From the NCBI GenBank assembly GCA_029569475.1, contig JAKQSZ010000046.1, forward strand, positions 1 through 48,017: a stretch of 48,017 bases of DNA, read 5' to 3'. Origin of the DNA: Candidatus Eiseniibacteriota bacterium. GTDB lineage: Bacteria > Eisenbacteria > RBG-16-71-46 > CAIMUX01. Positions 16,446-26,921 of this stretch are shown piece after piece. The notes under the pieces are model-generated. The model ran no database searches and had not been told where the DNA came from. It saw only the letters and a list, made by a program, of their open reading frames with translations. Within the stretch, counting starts at the first letter, position 1. Each line of letters begins with the position of its first letter. The position numbers were made by a program, and so were the translations under genes.

Positions 16446-19400
16446 ATGCGTTGGTCCAGTTTCGTCGAGGCCTTACATCGGAACCACGGAAGCACCCGGT
16501 CAAGCCGTCTCGCGCCGGCGCTGCTCGCGCTGATCACAGGCTGGCTGGGCTCTCCGGGCGCGTCTCACGCGGAGTGCATCGATTACGGCGGTTACCTTCA
16601 CTGGCTCAGCGGCACCGAAACCCCGGGCACGGCGCACGGGATAGCCGCGTCGGGGAACCACGCCTATGTCGCGGACGAGTTCTCCGGCCTTCAGGTGATC
16701 GACATGACGGATCCGGCCAGCCCCCAGATCGCGGGCGGTGTCGATACGCCCGGAAGGGCCCTCGGAGTGGCCGTTTCCGGAACCCACGCCTATGTCGCGG
16801 ACGAGTTCTCCGGCCTTCAGGTGATCGACGTCACCAGTCCGGCGAGCCCACAGCTTGCGGGTAACGTGGACACTCCAGGGGAGGCGCGGGGGATCGCGGT
16901 CTCCGGAACCCACGCGTACGTGGCGGACGGGGGATCCGGTCTCCAGGTGATCGACATTGCGGACCCGGAGAGTCCCCAGATCGTTGCGACCCTCGACACG
17001 CCGGGTTGGGCGCGGGCCGTGGCCGTTTCGGGAACCTTCGCCTATGTGGCGGACGAGACTTCCGGCCTCCGGGTGATCGACATCGGAGATCCGACGGCCC
17101 CCCAGTTCCTGGGCAGCATCGAGACCCCGGGCGAGGCGAACGGTGTGGCTGTCTCGGGGTCGTACGCCTTCGTGGCGGACGGCTCGTCCGGCTTCCACGT
17201 GATCGACATCGCGGATCCGTCAAGTCTCCAGATCGTGAGCAGCATGGAAACACCGGGCGCGGCGCACGGCGTCGCCGTTTCGGGGACGCAGGCCTACCTC
17301 GCGGATCTTGCCTCCGGTCTCCAGGTGTTTGACATCGCGGATCCGCTGAACCCGCAGATCGTAGGTAGTGTCGACACGCCGGGCGAGTCGTACGGCATCG
17401 CGTTTTCGGGTTCGTACGCCCTCGTCGCGGACGACACTTCAGGCCTCCAGGTAGTCGACATCACGAATCCGGCCAGCCCCCCGGTCCTGGGCCACTCCGA
17501 CACCCCCGGTTCCGCGGCGGGCGTGATCGTTTCGGGCAACTACGTGTACGTGGCTGACTGGGAGTCCGGTCTCCAGGTGATCGACGTCACGGATCCCGCG
17601 AATCCTCAGATCAGAGGTAGCCGGGACACGGATCGCGCGTGGGACGTGGCCGTTTCGGGAGCCTACGCCTACGTCGCGGACAACGAGTCCGGTCTCCGAG
17701 TGATGGACCTCACGGACCCGGGGAACCCCCGGATCGTGGGCACCGCCGACACGCCAGGATGGGCGTTCGACGTCGCCCTCTCAGGAACCTACGCTTATGT
17801 GGCGGACTACCATCTCGGCGTGGCGGTCATTGATGTCACCTCCCCGGCGAGCCCGCAGGTCGTGGGCAGCATTGACACGCCGGGTACGGCGATCCAGGTA
17901 GCCGTTTCGGGGACCTACCTATACGTCGCGGACGACAACGCCGGACTCCAGGTGATCGACGTCACGGATCCGGAGAACCCCGAGATCGTGGGCGTGGTCG
18001 ACACGCCGGGCGCGGCGTACGACGTGGTCATTTCGGGCAACCACGCCTATGTCGCAGACCACGGTGCCGGACTCCAGGTGATCGACATCACGATCCCTGC
18101 AAGTCCGCAGATCGTGGGCAGCGTCGACTCGCCCGGGCTGGCGGATGGCGTGGCCGTCTCCTTGACCTATGCCTATCTGGCGGACGGACGTTCAGGCATC
18201 CAGGTGATCGACGTCACGGATCCGGCGAACCCGCTGATCCTGGGCGGCGTCGACACGCCCGGCTATGCGCAGGGTGTCGCCGTCGGGGGTAGCCACCTCT
18301 ACGCCGCCTGCGAGGAAGCCGGCCTGGTGATCCTGCCGCTGCACTGCGAGCCGGGGGATGAGCCGATCGGACCCTTCACCCTGGTGTCGCCCGGGCTCGG
18401 CGATTCCGTTTATACGACGGAGCCTCAACTTGTCTGGAACGCCGCGATTCCCGCGGAGGGCGGCCCCGTCTCTTACACGGTCTATTGGTCGGAGGACCCC
18501 TTCTTCCTCGAGGCGGACTCGGCCTTCGCCGCCGCGGACACGTTGCTGGCCATGGCGCCGGAGGAGCTGAGCACAGGGGCGATCTACTATTGGCGGGTCC
18601 GGGCGTTCAACGATCAGGCCCAGCGCTGGTCGGATCCGGCCGGGGGCTGGTGGTTCCGTGTCCTGGCCCCGGAGCCGATGGGAGCCTTCTCCCTGGTGTC
18701 GCCGGAGCTCGGCGACTCCCTCCACACGGCGCAGCCCACGCTCTTCTGGAACGCCGCCGTTCCCGCCGAGGGCGGCGCGCCTTCCTACACCGTGTACTGG
18801 TCGGAAGACCTGTTCTTCACCGAGGTCGACTCGGCCTTGGCCGGCACCGACACCTTGCTGGCGATGGCGCCGGGTGTGCTCAACATCGAGACGACCTACT
18901 ACTGGCGCGTCCGGGCCTTCAATGACTACGGGCAGCGCTGGTCGGATCCGGCCCAGGGCTGGTGGTTCTACGTCGAGGAGGAGATCACGGCGCTGGCGCT
19001 CCTTTGCGACGCGGAGGCCGGCTTGGAAGGCATCCTGGTCAGCTGGCAGGCCTTCGACGCGGTGGGAATCCTGGAGTACCTGGTCTATCGCCGGCCGGCC
19101 TCGGATGACGCAAACGTGGGCTGGGAGCAAGTCTCCCCGGCGTTGCCCGCCCGGGGCCGGGAGGATGACGACGGCCTGTCGGGAAGCTATCTCGATACGG
19201 CGGTCGAACCGGGTGTCGCCTACGAGTACCTCGTCGAGGCGTTCGGTCCCGGCGGCTCGGCCGGCCGCTTCGGCCCGGTCAGCGCGAGCTGGGATGGGCC
19301 GCCGGAGCTGTCGCTGCAGGTGCGGCCGAACCCGTTGCACGGCGCCGGTACGATCGCACTGACGATGCCGCGCGGGGGGGACGCACTGCTGCGTCTGTAC

Positions 19401-19595
19401 AACGCGCAAGGCCGGCAGGTGTCGGAACGTCGCCTGAGCGGGCTTTCCGCCGGCGCACATCTCCTTACCTGGGATCCGGTGGACCGGGCTGGGCGCAAGC
19501 TTCCCTCGGGAAACTACTACCTGCGTCTGGAGACTTCGCGGGAACTCGAGACCTCTCGCGAGGCGAAGACGGTCCGCTGGATGGTCGTGCAGTAG
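16446..19595 (+). CDS. Exported LVIVD-repeat (double beta-propeller) protein with two Fn3-like modules
   Basis: 1049 residues from ATG 16446 (AAAGGA upstream). A signal peptide ends near GASHAEC. Residues about 57-630 are 14 tandem repeats of about 42 residues (VDTPG-x-A-x-GVAVSG-x-AYVAD…GLQVIDVTDPASPQIVGS), the LVIVD family, whose units are thought to be propeller blades; 14 would make two seven-bladed propellers. Two Fn3-like modules follow (each FSLVSP…SYTVYWSED…YYWRVRAFND), then a third Ig-like module (ILVSWQAFDAVGILEYLVYRRP) and a FlgD-type C-terminus (LRLYNAQGRQVSERR…SGNYYLRLE). Such proteins are cell-surface or released and probably bind protein or polysaccharide. The adjacent gene is a paralogue. 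No enzyme motif is seen. Confidence 0.88.
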   Translation: MRWSSFVEALHRNHGSTRSSRLAPALLALITGWLGSPGASHAECIDYGGYLHWLSGTETPGTAHGIAASGNHAYVADEFSGLQVIDMTDPASPQIAGGVDTPGRALGVAVSGTHAYVADEFSGLQVIDVTSPASPQLAGNVDTPGEARGIAVSGTHAYVADGGSGLQVIDIADPESPQIVATLDTPGWARAVAVSGTFAYVADETSGLRVIDIGDPTAPQFLGSIETPGEANGVAVSGSYAFVADGSSGFHVIDIADPSSLQIVSSMETPGAAHGVAVSGTQAYLADLASGLQVFDIADPLNPQIVGSVDTPGESYGIAFSGSYALVADDTSGLQVVDITNPASPPVLGHSDTPGSAAGVIVSGNYVYVADWESGLQVIDVTDPANPQIRGSRDTDRAWDVAVSGAYAYVADNESGLRVMDLTDPGNPRIVGTADTPGWAFDVALSGTYAYVADYHLGVAVIDVTSPASPQVVGSIDTPGTAIQVAVSGTYLYVADDNAGLQVIDVTDPENPEIVGVVDTPGAAYDVVISGNHAYVADHGAGLQVIDITIPASPQIVGSVDSPGLADGVAVSLTYAYLADGRSGIQVIDVTDPANPLILGGVDTPGYAQGVAVGGSHLYAACEEAGLVILPLHCEPGDEPIGPFTLVSPGLGDSVYTTEPQLVWNAAIPAEGGPVSYTVYWSEDPFFLEADSAFAAADTLLAMAPEELSTGAIYYWRVRAFNDQAQRWSDPAGGWWFRVLAPEPMGAFSLVSPELGDSLHTAQPTLFWNAAVPAEGGAPSYTVYWSEDLFFTEVDSALAGTDTLLAMAPGVLNIETTYYWRVRAFNDYGQRWSDPAQGWWFYVEEEITALALLCDAEAGLEGILVSWQAFDAVGILEYLVYRRPASDDANVGWEQVSPALPARGREDDDGLSGSYLDTAVEPGVAYEYLVEAFGPGGSAGRFGPVSASWDGPPELSLQVRPNPLHGAGTIALTMPRGGDALLRLYNAQGRQVSERRLSGLSAGAHLLTWDPVDRAGRKLPSGNYYLRLETSRELETSREAKTVRWMVVQ

Positions 19596-19887
19596 GGGCG
19601 ATCGGGAACGACCGCGACCAGGGAAACACCCTCGACCAGTCGGTCGAGCCCAGGGTCAACCATGACCCGAACCTCCCGATGATCCGCGGGGGAGCGGAAG
19701 GAGCCCCCGCTGATGGAGGGGAAACTCGGCGCTCCCCCCGAAAAGCGGTTCCGGGTGCCGCGTCCCGCTGACCGACGGACCGGCCGCCTTGCTCCGACCC
19801 CGAGATCCATCTACGATCCTCGCTGGTGAAGCCTGGCTGTTGGAGCCGCGGCGTCGAGGATGGGGTCTGTGTGCAAGGGGGGACAGA
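19596..19887. other. Gap between the paralogous LVIVD genes
   Basis: A 292-bp gap. GGGGGGACAG just before ATG 19888 serves as the ribosome site of the second copy. No clear promoter or terminator hairpin with a T-tract is seen. Confidence 0.35.
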
Positions 19888-22725
19888 ATGCGTTGGTCGA
19901 TGAGCCGGTCGAGTCTTCGTGTCCGGGTTGGGAATCCGACGTCCCGGGCCTCCCGGCGGGGTCGCCTCGGGCCGGTCTTGCTGGCGTTGAGCATCGGCTT
20001 GATGTTGTGCCCTGGCGTCCCGCGCGCCGAGTGCATCGACTATAACGACTACCTCCATTGGTCCGGCGGCGTGCGCACGCCGGGCCACGCTTACGGCATA
20101 GCCTCTTCGGCGGCGCACGCCTATGTCGCGGACTACGAGTCGGGCCTGCAGGTGCTCGACCTCAGCGATCCGGCGAGGCCCGAGATCGTGGGCAGCGTCG
20201 ACACGCCGGGCCTCGCGGTGGGTGTGACGGTCTCGGGGACCCACGTCTACCTGGCGGACTACGAGTCCGGTGTGCACGTGATCGACGTTACGAACCCGGC
20301 CGACCCCCAGATCGCGGGCAGCATCGACACGCCTCAGCTTGCGTTGGGCGTGGCCGTTTCCGGGACTTACGCCTACGTGGCGGATCACGAGGGCGGCGTG
20401 CAGGTGATCGACATCTCGAACCCGGCAAGCCTCCAGATCGTAGGCCAGGTCGACACGCCAGGTCTGGCCATGGGCGTGGCCCTGTCGGGGATCCATGCCT
20501 GCGTGGCGGACTACGAGTCGGGCGTGCAGGTGATCGACATCACGGATCCGGCGAACCCCGAAATCGTGGGTCACGTGGACACGCCGGAGGCGGCAAACAG
20601 CGTTGCGGTCTCGGGGTCCTACGCCTATGTCGCGACCCACGGGGGTCTGCAGGTGATCGACATCACGCTCCCGGAAAGTCCCCAGATCGTGGGCAGTGTC
20701 GGCACTCTGGGCGAGGCCTTGGGCGTGGTCGTCTCGGGGACACACGCCTACATCGCGGATTACGCGTTCGGTCTTCAGGTGATCGACATCACGAATCCGG
20801 CGAGCCCCTGGATCGTGGGCCGAGCCGACGCGCCGGGTGATGTGTCCGGCGTGGCGATCACGGAAACACACGCCTACCTCGCGAACTGGGACCTGGGCGT
20901 CCGCGTGGCCGACATCACCGATTCGGGGAACCCGCAGATCACCGGCGGCGTCAACACGCCGGGTTGGGCGTTGGACATCGCGGTCGCGGGGAACCAAGCC
21001 TGCGTGGCCGATGAAGAGTCCGGTCTTCAGGTGATGGACATCACGAATCCGTCGAGCCCCGAGATCGTGGGCAACGTGGACACGCCGGGTTGGGCGTCGG
21101 GCGTCGCCGTTTCCGGAGCCTACGCGTACGTCGCGGACAGCCACGCCGGTCTCCAGGTGATCGATTTCATGGATCCGGCGAGCCCGCGGCTCGTGGGCAG
21201 CGTGCAGACGCCGGGTGATGCTCTCCGCGTGGCCGTTTCTGGGGGATACGCGTACGTCGCGGACTACGACACCGGCCTTCAGGTGATCGACGTCAGGGAT
21301 CCGGCAACCCCGCGGCTCGTGGGCCACATCGACACGCCCGGCTACGCGCAGGGCATCGCCGTTTCGGGGAGATACGCGTACGTCGCGGACCGCGAGTCCG
21401 GTCTGCAGGTCATCGACCTCTCGAATCCATCGAGCCCGCAGATCGTGGGCCACGTGGACACGGACGGCCATGCCTGGGACGTGGCCGTCTCGGCGGCCCA
21501 CGCCTACGTTGCCGACTATGACTCCGGTCTGCAGGTGATCGACGTCAGCAATCCGTCCAGCCCCCAGATCGTCGGGAACGTCCCTACCTTCGGCAGGGCA
21601 GTAGGGGTCGCGGTTTCGGGAGGGTATGCCTGGGTCACCGATGTCCTCTCCGCTGTCCAGGTGATCGACATCGCGAATCCATCCAGCCCCCGGCTGACGG
21701 GCGGCATCGACATGCCGGGTTCGGCGATGGCCCCGGCGGTTTCAAGGGCGCACGTCTATGTTGCGTGTGACAACGCCGGCCTGGTGATCCTGCCATCGCA
21801 GTGTGAGCCGATCGGGGCCTTTGCCCTGGTTTCGCCGGAGCTCGGCGACTCCCTCCACACGGCGCAGCCTACCCTCTTCTGGAATCCTGCCGTGCCAACC
21901 GAAGGCGCGCCGTCCTCCTACACCGTCTACTGGTCGGAAGACCCGTTCTTCCTGCAGGCCGACTCGGCCTTCGCCTCGACCGACACCTCGCTCACCATCG
22001 CCCCAGGGGTGTTGAACATCGAGACGACCTACCACTGGCGCGTCCGGGCTTTCAACGATCTCGGCCAGCGTTGGTCGGATCCCTCCGAGAGCCAGTGGTT
22101 CCATGTCAAGGAGGAGATCACGGCGCTGGCGATCCAGTGCGAGGCGGAGGCCGCCGCTGGAGGGATCCTGATCTCCTGGCAGGCCTTTGACGCGGCCGGG
22201 ATTGTGGAATACCTGGTCCACCGGCGGCCGGTCTCGGACAGCGCTTCCGAGGTATGGGAACAGGTCTCTCCGGCCGTGCCGGCGCGGGGCGGGAATGACG
22301 ACGACCTGTCGGGCAGCTTCCTCGATACGGTGGTCGAACCCGGCGTCGTCTATGAGTATCTCGTCGAGGCATTCGGTCCCGGAGGTTCGGCCGGCCGGTT
22401 TGGCCCGGTCACGGCGAGCTGGGGCGGACCGCCCAAGCTTTCGCTCCAGGTATGGCCGAACCCGCTGCACGGAACCGGTTCGATCGCGTTGACGCTGCCG
22501 CGGGCCGGGGACGCGTCGCTGCGTGTGTACAACGCCCAAGGCCGCCAGGTGTCGGAGCGGCGTTGGGGAAGTCTCTCCGCCGGTTCGCACGTCTTTACCT
22601 GGGATGCGGTGGACGCGACGGGACGTCGCCTCCCGTCGGGCAACTACTATCTACGCCTGGAAACAGCGAAAGGACTGGAGAGCGCCGGGGAAGCGATCAC
22701 GGTCCGCTGGATGATCGTGCAGTAG
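19888..22725 (+). CDS. Exported LVIVD-repeat protein, paralogue with one Fn3-like module
   Basis: 945 residues from ATG 19888, which starts with the same MRWS as its neighbour; the upstream extension is not conserved. The signal peptide ends near GVPRAEC. It again has 14 LVIVD repeats (about residues 60-635), though several units are diverged (for example ADITDSGNPQITGG). Only one Fn3-like module follows, matching the second module of the neighbour nearly base for base at 21829-21900, then the same third module and FlgD-type C-terminus. The 3' ends of both genes share the codons for VRWM-V/I-VQ and the bases TAGGGGCG after them, so the pair came from tandem duplication followed by gain or loss of one module. 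The surface-binding role is inferred. Confidence 0.88.
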   Translation: MRWSMSRSSLRVRVGNPTSRASRRGRLGPVLLALSIGLMLCPGVPRAECIDYNDYLHWSGGVRTPGHAYGIASSAAHAYVADYESGLQVLDLSDPARPEIVGSVDTPGLAVGVTVSGTHVYLADYESGVHVIDVTNPADPQIAGSIDTPQLALGVAVSGTYAYVADHEGGVQVIDISNPASLQIVGQVDTPGLAMGVALSGIHACVADYESGVQVIDITDPANPEIVGHVDTPEAANSVAVSGSYAYVATHGGLQVIDITLPESPQIVGSVGTLGEALGVVVSGTHAYIADYAFGLQVIDITNPASPWIVGRADAPGDVSGVAITETHAYLANWDLGVRVADITDSGNPQITGGVNTPGWALDIAVAGNQACVADEESGLQVMDITNPSSPEIVGNVDTPGWASGVAVSGAYAYVADSHAGLQVIDFMDPASPRLVGSVQTPGDALRVAVSGGYAYVADYDTGLQVIDVRDPATPRLVGHIDTPGYAQGIAVSGRYAYVADRESGLQVIDLSNPSSPQIVGHVDTDGHAWDVAVSAAHAYVADYDSGLQVIDVSNPSSPQIVGNVPTFGRAVGVAVSGGYAWVTDVLSAVQVIDIANPSSPRLTGGIDMPGSAMAPAVSRAHVYVACDNAGLVILPSQCEPIGAFALVSPELGDSLHTAQPTLFWNPAVPTEGAPSSYTVYWSEDPFFLQADSAFASTDTSLTIAPGVLNIETTYHWRVRAFNDLGQRWSDPSESQWFHVKEEITALAIQCEAEAAAGGILISWQAFDAAGIVEYLVHRRPVSDSASEVWEQVSPAVPARGGNDDDLSGSFLDTVVEPGVVYEYLVEAFGPGGSAGRFGPVTASWGGPPKLSLQVWPNPLHGTGSIALTLPRAGDASLRVYNAQGRQVSERRWGSLSAGSHVFTWDAVDATGRRLPSGNYYLRLETAKGLESAGEAITVRWMIVQ

Positions 22726-22854
22726 GGGCGTGAGTAGGGGCGTGCAGCGGGCGCACGCAGCAGGCGCCTATCGCTTGCCCTCCGGTGCGATCGAGCGACC
22801 CTTTGACTCCATAGCTGGGGTTGTCCGTCTCAACTTCTATTGCTTTCTACGGCC

Positions 22855-22884
22855 TTGACACTGGGTCTCCGACCTTTCTAAACT
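22855..22884 (+). promoter_or_regulatory. Promoter of the respiratory cluster
   Basis: Consensus -35 TTGACA (22855-22860), an 18-nt spacer, and -10 TAAACT (22879-22884) lie 28 nt before ATG 22913. The region is less GC-rich than its surroundings. This is the best sigma70-type promoter in the window and probably drives the act-cta genes. Confidence 0.65.
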
Positions 22885-22912
22885 CGCGTGTTCATTTGTG
22901 AAGAAAGGAACT

Positions 22913-23563
22913 ATGCGGCCCTATTTCTTTCCCAAGTGGACCAACACCGTCCGCCCGATCTTTACGGCATTGCTGGCGGGGGGGCTGGTCTACGTCGTGG
23001 TACTGGCAGTCTTCCTTCTTTCGGGCGGGACGACCAATACCGGTTACCAGCCGGTCCAGCCGGTCCCCTACAGCCATGCCCTGCATGCCGGGGAGCTGGG
23101 GATCGACTGCAGGTATTGCCATAACACGGTGGAGTCAGCGGGATTCGCCGCTCTGCCCCCGACGCAGACGTGCATGAACTGCCATGCGCAGATCCGCTCG
23201 CAGAGCCCCAACCTGCTGCCGGTCCGGCAGAGCTTCGCCACCGGCGAGCCGATTCCCTGGATCCGCGTGCACGACTTGCCGGACTACGCCTACTTCAATC
23301 ACAGCGCCCACGTCTCGCGCGGAGTGCCGTGCGTGTCGTGCCATGGCCGTGTCGACAAGATGGACGTTGTCCACCAGGACCAGCCCCTGACCATGGGCTG
23401 GTGCCTGGACTGCCATCGCAACCCGGAGCGCCATGTACGCCCGGTCGAGTTCGTCACCCGCATGGACTGGCAGCCCGAAGAGGATCAGTTGACCCTCGGG
23501 CGCCGCCTCTGCGAGACCAACAACATCCGTCCCCCGACGGACTGTTCCACCTGCCATCGATAG
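22913..23563 (+). CDS. actA: Alternative Complex III subunit ActA, pentaheme cytochrome c
   Basis: 216 residues from ATG 22913, with AAAGGAA at the right distance; GTG 22898 would swallow the ribosome site. One N-terminal transmembrane helix (about 12-38) anchors a periplasmic domain with five CxxCH heme sites: CRYCH, CMNCH, CVSCH, CLDCH and CSTCH. Five hemes and this length match ActA of Rhodothermus/Flavobacterium-type Alternative Complex III, where it moves electrons from the iron-sulfur subunit toward ActE and the oxidase. First gene of the cluster; ActB follows after 7 nt. Confidence 0.95.
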   Translation: MRPYFFPKWTNTVRPIFTALLAGGLVYVVVLAVFLLSGGTTNTGYQPVQPVPYSHALHAGELGIDCRYCHNTVESAGFAALPPTQTCMNCHAQIRSQSPNLLPVRQSFATGEPIPWIRVHDLPDYAYFNHSAHVSRGVPCVSCHGRVDKMDVVHQDQPLTMGWCLDCHRNPERHVRPVEFVTRMDWQPEEDQLTLGRRLCETNNIRPPTDCSTCHR

Positions 23564-23570
23564 GGAGCGC

Positions 23571-26500
23571 ATGTCGTCCCACGAATCTTCCTCCGCCGTG
23601 GAGCGGACCGCCGGGCGCGCGCACTGGCGAAGCCTGGAAGAGCTGGCGGCCACGCCGCAGTTCCAGGAGATGGTGGCGCGGGAGTTCCCGTCCGAGGCAT
23701 CGGTGCTGAAGGACGGGCACAGCCGGAGGGGCTTCCTCCAGGTGATGGGAGCCTCGCTTTCCCTCGCGGGCCTCACCGGCTGCCGCTGGCCCCAGGAGAA
23801 GATCCTCCCGTTCGCGCATCGCCCCGAAGGGCGCGTGCCGGGCGAGCCCGACTTCTTCGCCACCGCCTTCGATCTTTCGGGATCGGCCCAGGGGCTCGTC
23901 GTCACGAGCTACGACGGGCGGCCCATCAAGGTGGAGGGCAATCCCGATCATCCGAGCAACCTGGGTGCCGCCGACGTCTTCTCGCAGGCCCTGATCCTGG
24001 AGATGTACGACCCCGACCGGAGCCAGAATTTCCTGAGGGCGGAGGGGCGGCAGTCCTTCAACACGAACTGGGACGAGTTCCTGGATGGTGCGGGACGCCG
24101 TTTCGCCGAGCACCGGGCCTCGGGTGGGCAGGGGCTGTGGATCCTGAGCGAACCGTCCAGCTCGCCCGCCCTGCGGAGCCAGCGCCGGATGGTAGCCGAG
24201 CTTATGCCGCGGGCGACCTGGGTGGAGTGGGAGCCGCTCTCCCGCATGGCGGAGGTCGAGGGCGCGAGGATCGCCTTCGGACGGCCGCTGCGGGTGGTGC
24301 CGCGGTTTGAGGCCGCCGAGTTCATCCTGGCCCTGGATTCGGACTTCCTGAGCGACCATCCCTCCGCGCTTCGCAACGCCCGCGGGTTCGCCCGGGGCCG
24401 CCGGCCGGAGCAGGGACACATGAGCCGCCTGCACGTGGTGGAGTCGTGTCCCACCGTGACCGGGTCTTCCGCCGACGCGCGGCACATCGTTCCCGGATCC
24501 GCGATCGGAATCGTGGCCGGGCGGATCGCGGCTGAACTGGCGGCGGGCTCCGGCCTTCCGGCGATGAGAGCCGCGGGCCTGGAGTGGTTCTCCCATCACG
24601 CCTATCAGGCGCCGTTCGTCTCCGGCCTCGTCGCCGAGCTGCGCGCGAACGCCGGGCGCAGTCTGGTCATCGCCGGTCCGCGCCAGCCGGCCGAGGTGCA
24701 CGCTCTCGTCCACCTCATCAATGCCGCGCTCGGCAACTTCGGCGCCGCGGGGAGCGCGCCGGGAAGCCTGTCGGCAGATCCATCAGGAAGCACGGGAGGC
24801 GCACCGGCGGGCACGCCGACGCTGCGCCTGGTCGAGGACCCTTCCGTTCTCCTGTCGCCGGACAGCCGCTCTTCCGGCGGGCCGGCCGCTCCGCTGGCGT
24901 CTCTTTGCGAGGCCATGCGTTCCGGTGCGGTCGAGACGCTGCTGATCGTGGGCGGCAACCCCGTCTATGATGCCCCGTCCGATCTGGCCTTCGCCGATGC
25001 GCTGCAACGGGTGCCGTACCGAGTCCATCTCGGTTTGTACAACGACGAGACAGCTCGGGCCTGCCTGGATGCGCCCGGCGCCATGGCGTGGCATCTCCCG
25101 CGGGCCCATGCCCTCGAGACCTGGGGAGACGCGCGAGCCTGGGATGGCACCTACAGCGTCGTCCAGCCGTTGATCGCGCCGCTCTATGGCGGCAGAACGG
25201 CGACCGAGGTGCTGGCGGTCGCCTTGGGACATCCGGCCACGGCCCATGATCTGGCGGCGCAGAGCTTGCAGGAGTTCGCCCGCGGCCTCGGCTGGAACGG
25301 GGTTTTCGAGGACCTGTGGCACGAGGTGCTGCGCGACGGACATCTCCGCGGCAGCGCCCTGCCGGAGGCCGCGCCCGAGCTCTCGCCGGCCTTGCCCGCG
25401 GCGCTCCAGGCCTGGCGTCCCGCCGGGCCGCAGCTCGGTCGCGACGCGCTCGAGATGGAATTCACCCGGGACGCCCGCGTCTATGACGGACGCTTCGCCA
25501 ACAACGGCTGGCTGCAGGAGTTTCCCGATCCGCTGACCAAGATCACGTGGGACAACGCCGTCCTGCTGGCGCCGAGCACCGCTTCGACCCTTGGCGTCAA
25601 GACCAACGATGTCGTCACGCTTCGTCTGGGGGGCCGCGGGGTCGAGGCCACCGTGTACGTCATGCCCGGTCAGGCGGCGATGACCGCCGCCCTTTCGCTC
25701 GGCTACGGCCGTCAGGCCGCGGGCCGCGTCGGCGACCAGCGCGGAACCAACGCCTACGCCCTGCGAAGCAGCGAGGCGCTCTATTTTGCGGGAGGCTTGA
25801 GCATCGAGCGAACCGGGCGCAGCCATGCGCTCGCCTGCACGCAGGCGCATCACGCCATCGACGCCGTCGGACGCGGGCAGATCGAGAAGCGCGTGGGCGT
25901 GTTGGCGCGGGAAGGCTCGCTGGAGGAGTACCAGCACCATCCCGAGTTTGCCCGTCATCTCGTGCACCACCCGCCGCTGAAATCCCTCTGGCAGGAGCCC
26001 GAGTACGAGGGGCACGCCTGGGGGATGTCGATCGACTTGACCGCCTGCATCGGCTGCGGCGCCTGCATGGTCGCCTGTGTGGCCGAGAACAACATCCCGG
26101 TGGTCGGTCCCGACCGGGTGCGCGACGGGCGCGAGATGCACTGGATCCGTGTCGATCGCTACTTCGTCGGAGACGAGGAGGCGCCGGAGGTGGTGCATCA
26201 GCCGGTGGCCTGCGTGCACTGCGAGAACGCCCCCTGCGAGCAGGTCTGCCCGGTCGGGGCGACGATGCACGATCAGGACGGGCTCAACGTCATGGCCTAC
26301 AACCGCTGCATCGGCACCCGCTACTGCTCCAACAACTGCCCGTACAAGGTCCGGCGGTTCAACTTCTTCAACTACCGCAAGGAGCTGACCCCCCAGCAGA
26401 AGATGGCAGCGAACCCCGACGTGACCCCGCGGTCGCGCGGCGTCATGGAGAAATGCACGTACTGCACGCAGCGGATCACGGCCACCAAGATCAAGGCCAA

Positions 26501-26921
26501 GAACGAACGCCGCCCCATCCGCGACGGCGAGGTGGTGCCGGCCTGCGCGCAGACGTGCCCGACCGAGGCGATCATCTTCGGGGACCTGAAGGATCCGCAG
26601 AGCCGGGTCCGGCAGGAGCACGAGAAGCCGCGCTCCTACGGGCTGCTCGCCGAGTTGAACACCCAGCCGAGGACGCTCTATCTGGCGAAGATCCGCAACA
26701 CTCCCGGCGGGGGAGGGCACGGATCGGGGCAGGAGCCGGCCGGTGGGCATGGCCACACTCCTGCCGGGGGAGACCACACTCCTGCGGGGGGAGACCGCAC
26801 TCCTGCCGGGGGAGAGCACACTCCTGCCGGGGGAGAACACGGCCACGCGCCCGCGAGCGACGGATCCACGGCGCCGGGACATGGCGGTTCCGGGCACGGT
26901 CCGGGAGGAACTGAGGGATGA
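23571..26921 (+). CDS. actB: Alternative Complex III subunit ActB (molybdopterin-like plus FeS fusion)
   Basis: 1116 residues. A twin-arginine motif ([10 protein letters not shown], about 51-60) precedes a large domain related to molybdopterin oxidoreductases (about 70-790); in ACIII this domain is known to lack the cofactor. From about residue 820 it continues into an NrfC-like ferredoxin domain with [35 protein letters not shown] and CTYC…CAQTC, enough ligands for four clusters. The fusion is normal for ActB. The C-terminal tail is unusual: His/Gly-rich with four HTPAGGD/E units (DNA repeat 26754-26837). It takes electrons from quinol oxidised at ActC/ActF and passes them to ActA hemes. The stop overlaps the actC ATG. 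Confidence 0.95.
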   Translation: MSSHESSSAVERTAGRAHWRSLEELAATPQFQEMVAREFPSEASVLKDGHSRRGFLQVMGASLSLAGLTGCRWPQEKILPFAHRPEGRVPGEPDFFATAFDLSGSAQGLVVTSYDGRPIKVEGNPDHPSNLGAADVFSQALILEMYDPDRSQNFLRAEGRQSFNTNWDEFLDGAGRRFAEHRASGGQGLWILSEPSSSPALRSQRRMVAELMPRATWVEWEPLSRMAEVEGARIAFGRPLRVVPRFEAAEFILALDSDFLSDHPSALRNARGFARGRRPEQGHMSRLHVVESCPTVTGSSADARHIVPGSAIGIVAGRIAAELAAGSGLPAMRAAGLEWFSHHAYQAPFVSGLVAELRANAGRSLVIAGPRQPAEVHALVHLINAALGNFGAAGSAPGSLSADPSGSTGGAPAGTPTLRLVEDPSVLLSPDSRSSGGPAAPLASLCEAMRSGAVETLLIVGGNPVYDAPSDLAFADALQRVPYRVHLGLYNDETARACLDAPGAMAWHLPRAHALETWGDARAWDGTYSVVQPLIAPLYGGRTATEVLAVALGHPATAHDLAAQSLQEFARGLGWNGVFEDLWHEVLRDGHLRGSALPEAAPELSPALPAALQAWRPAGPQLGRDALEMEFTRDARVYDGRFANNGWLQEFPDPLTKITWDNAVLLAPSTASTLGVKTNDVVTLRLGGRGVEATVYVMPGQAAMTAALSLGYGRQAAGRVGDQRGTNAYALRSSEALYFAGGLSIERTGRSHALACTQAHHAIDAVGRGQIEKRVGVLAREGSLEEYQHHPEFARHLVHHPPLKSLWQEPEYEGHAWGMSIDLTACIGCGACMVACVAENNIPVVGPDRVRDGREMHWIRVDRYFVGDEEAPEVVHQPVACVHCENAPCEQVCPVGATMHDQDGLNVMAYNRCIGTRYCSNNCPYKVRRFNFFNYRKELTPQQKMAANPDVTPRSRGVMEKCTYCTQRITATKIKAKNERRPIRDGEVVPACAQTCPTEAIIFGDLKDPQSRVRQEHEKPRSYGLLAELNTQPRTLYLAKIRNTPGGGGHGSGQEPAGGHGHTPAGGDHTPAGGDRTPAGGEHTPAGGEHGHAPASDGSTAPGHGGSGHGPGGTEG
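26754..26837 (+). repeat. 21-nt in-frame tandem repeat x4 in actB tail
   Basis: Units start at 26754, 26775, 26796 and 26817 (CACACTCCTGCCGGGGGAGAC type), giving [21 protein letters not shown] and HTPAGGE. The period is a multiple of three. Confidence 0.9.

Noticed and set aside
24783..26897. 704-codon minus-strand ORF
   Set aside because: Antisense shadow of actB with low-complexity, family-free sequence.
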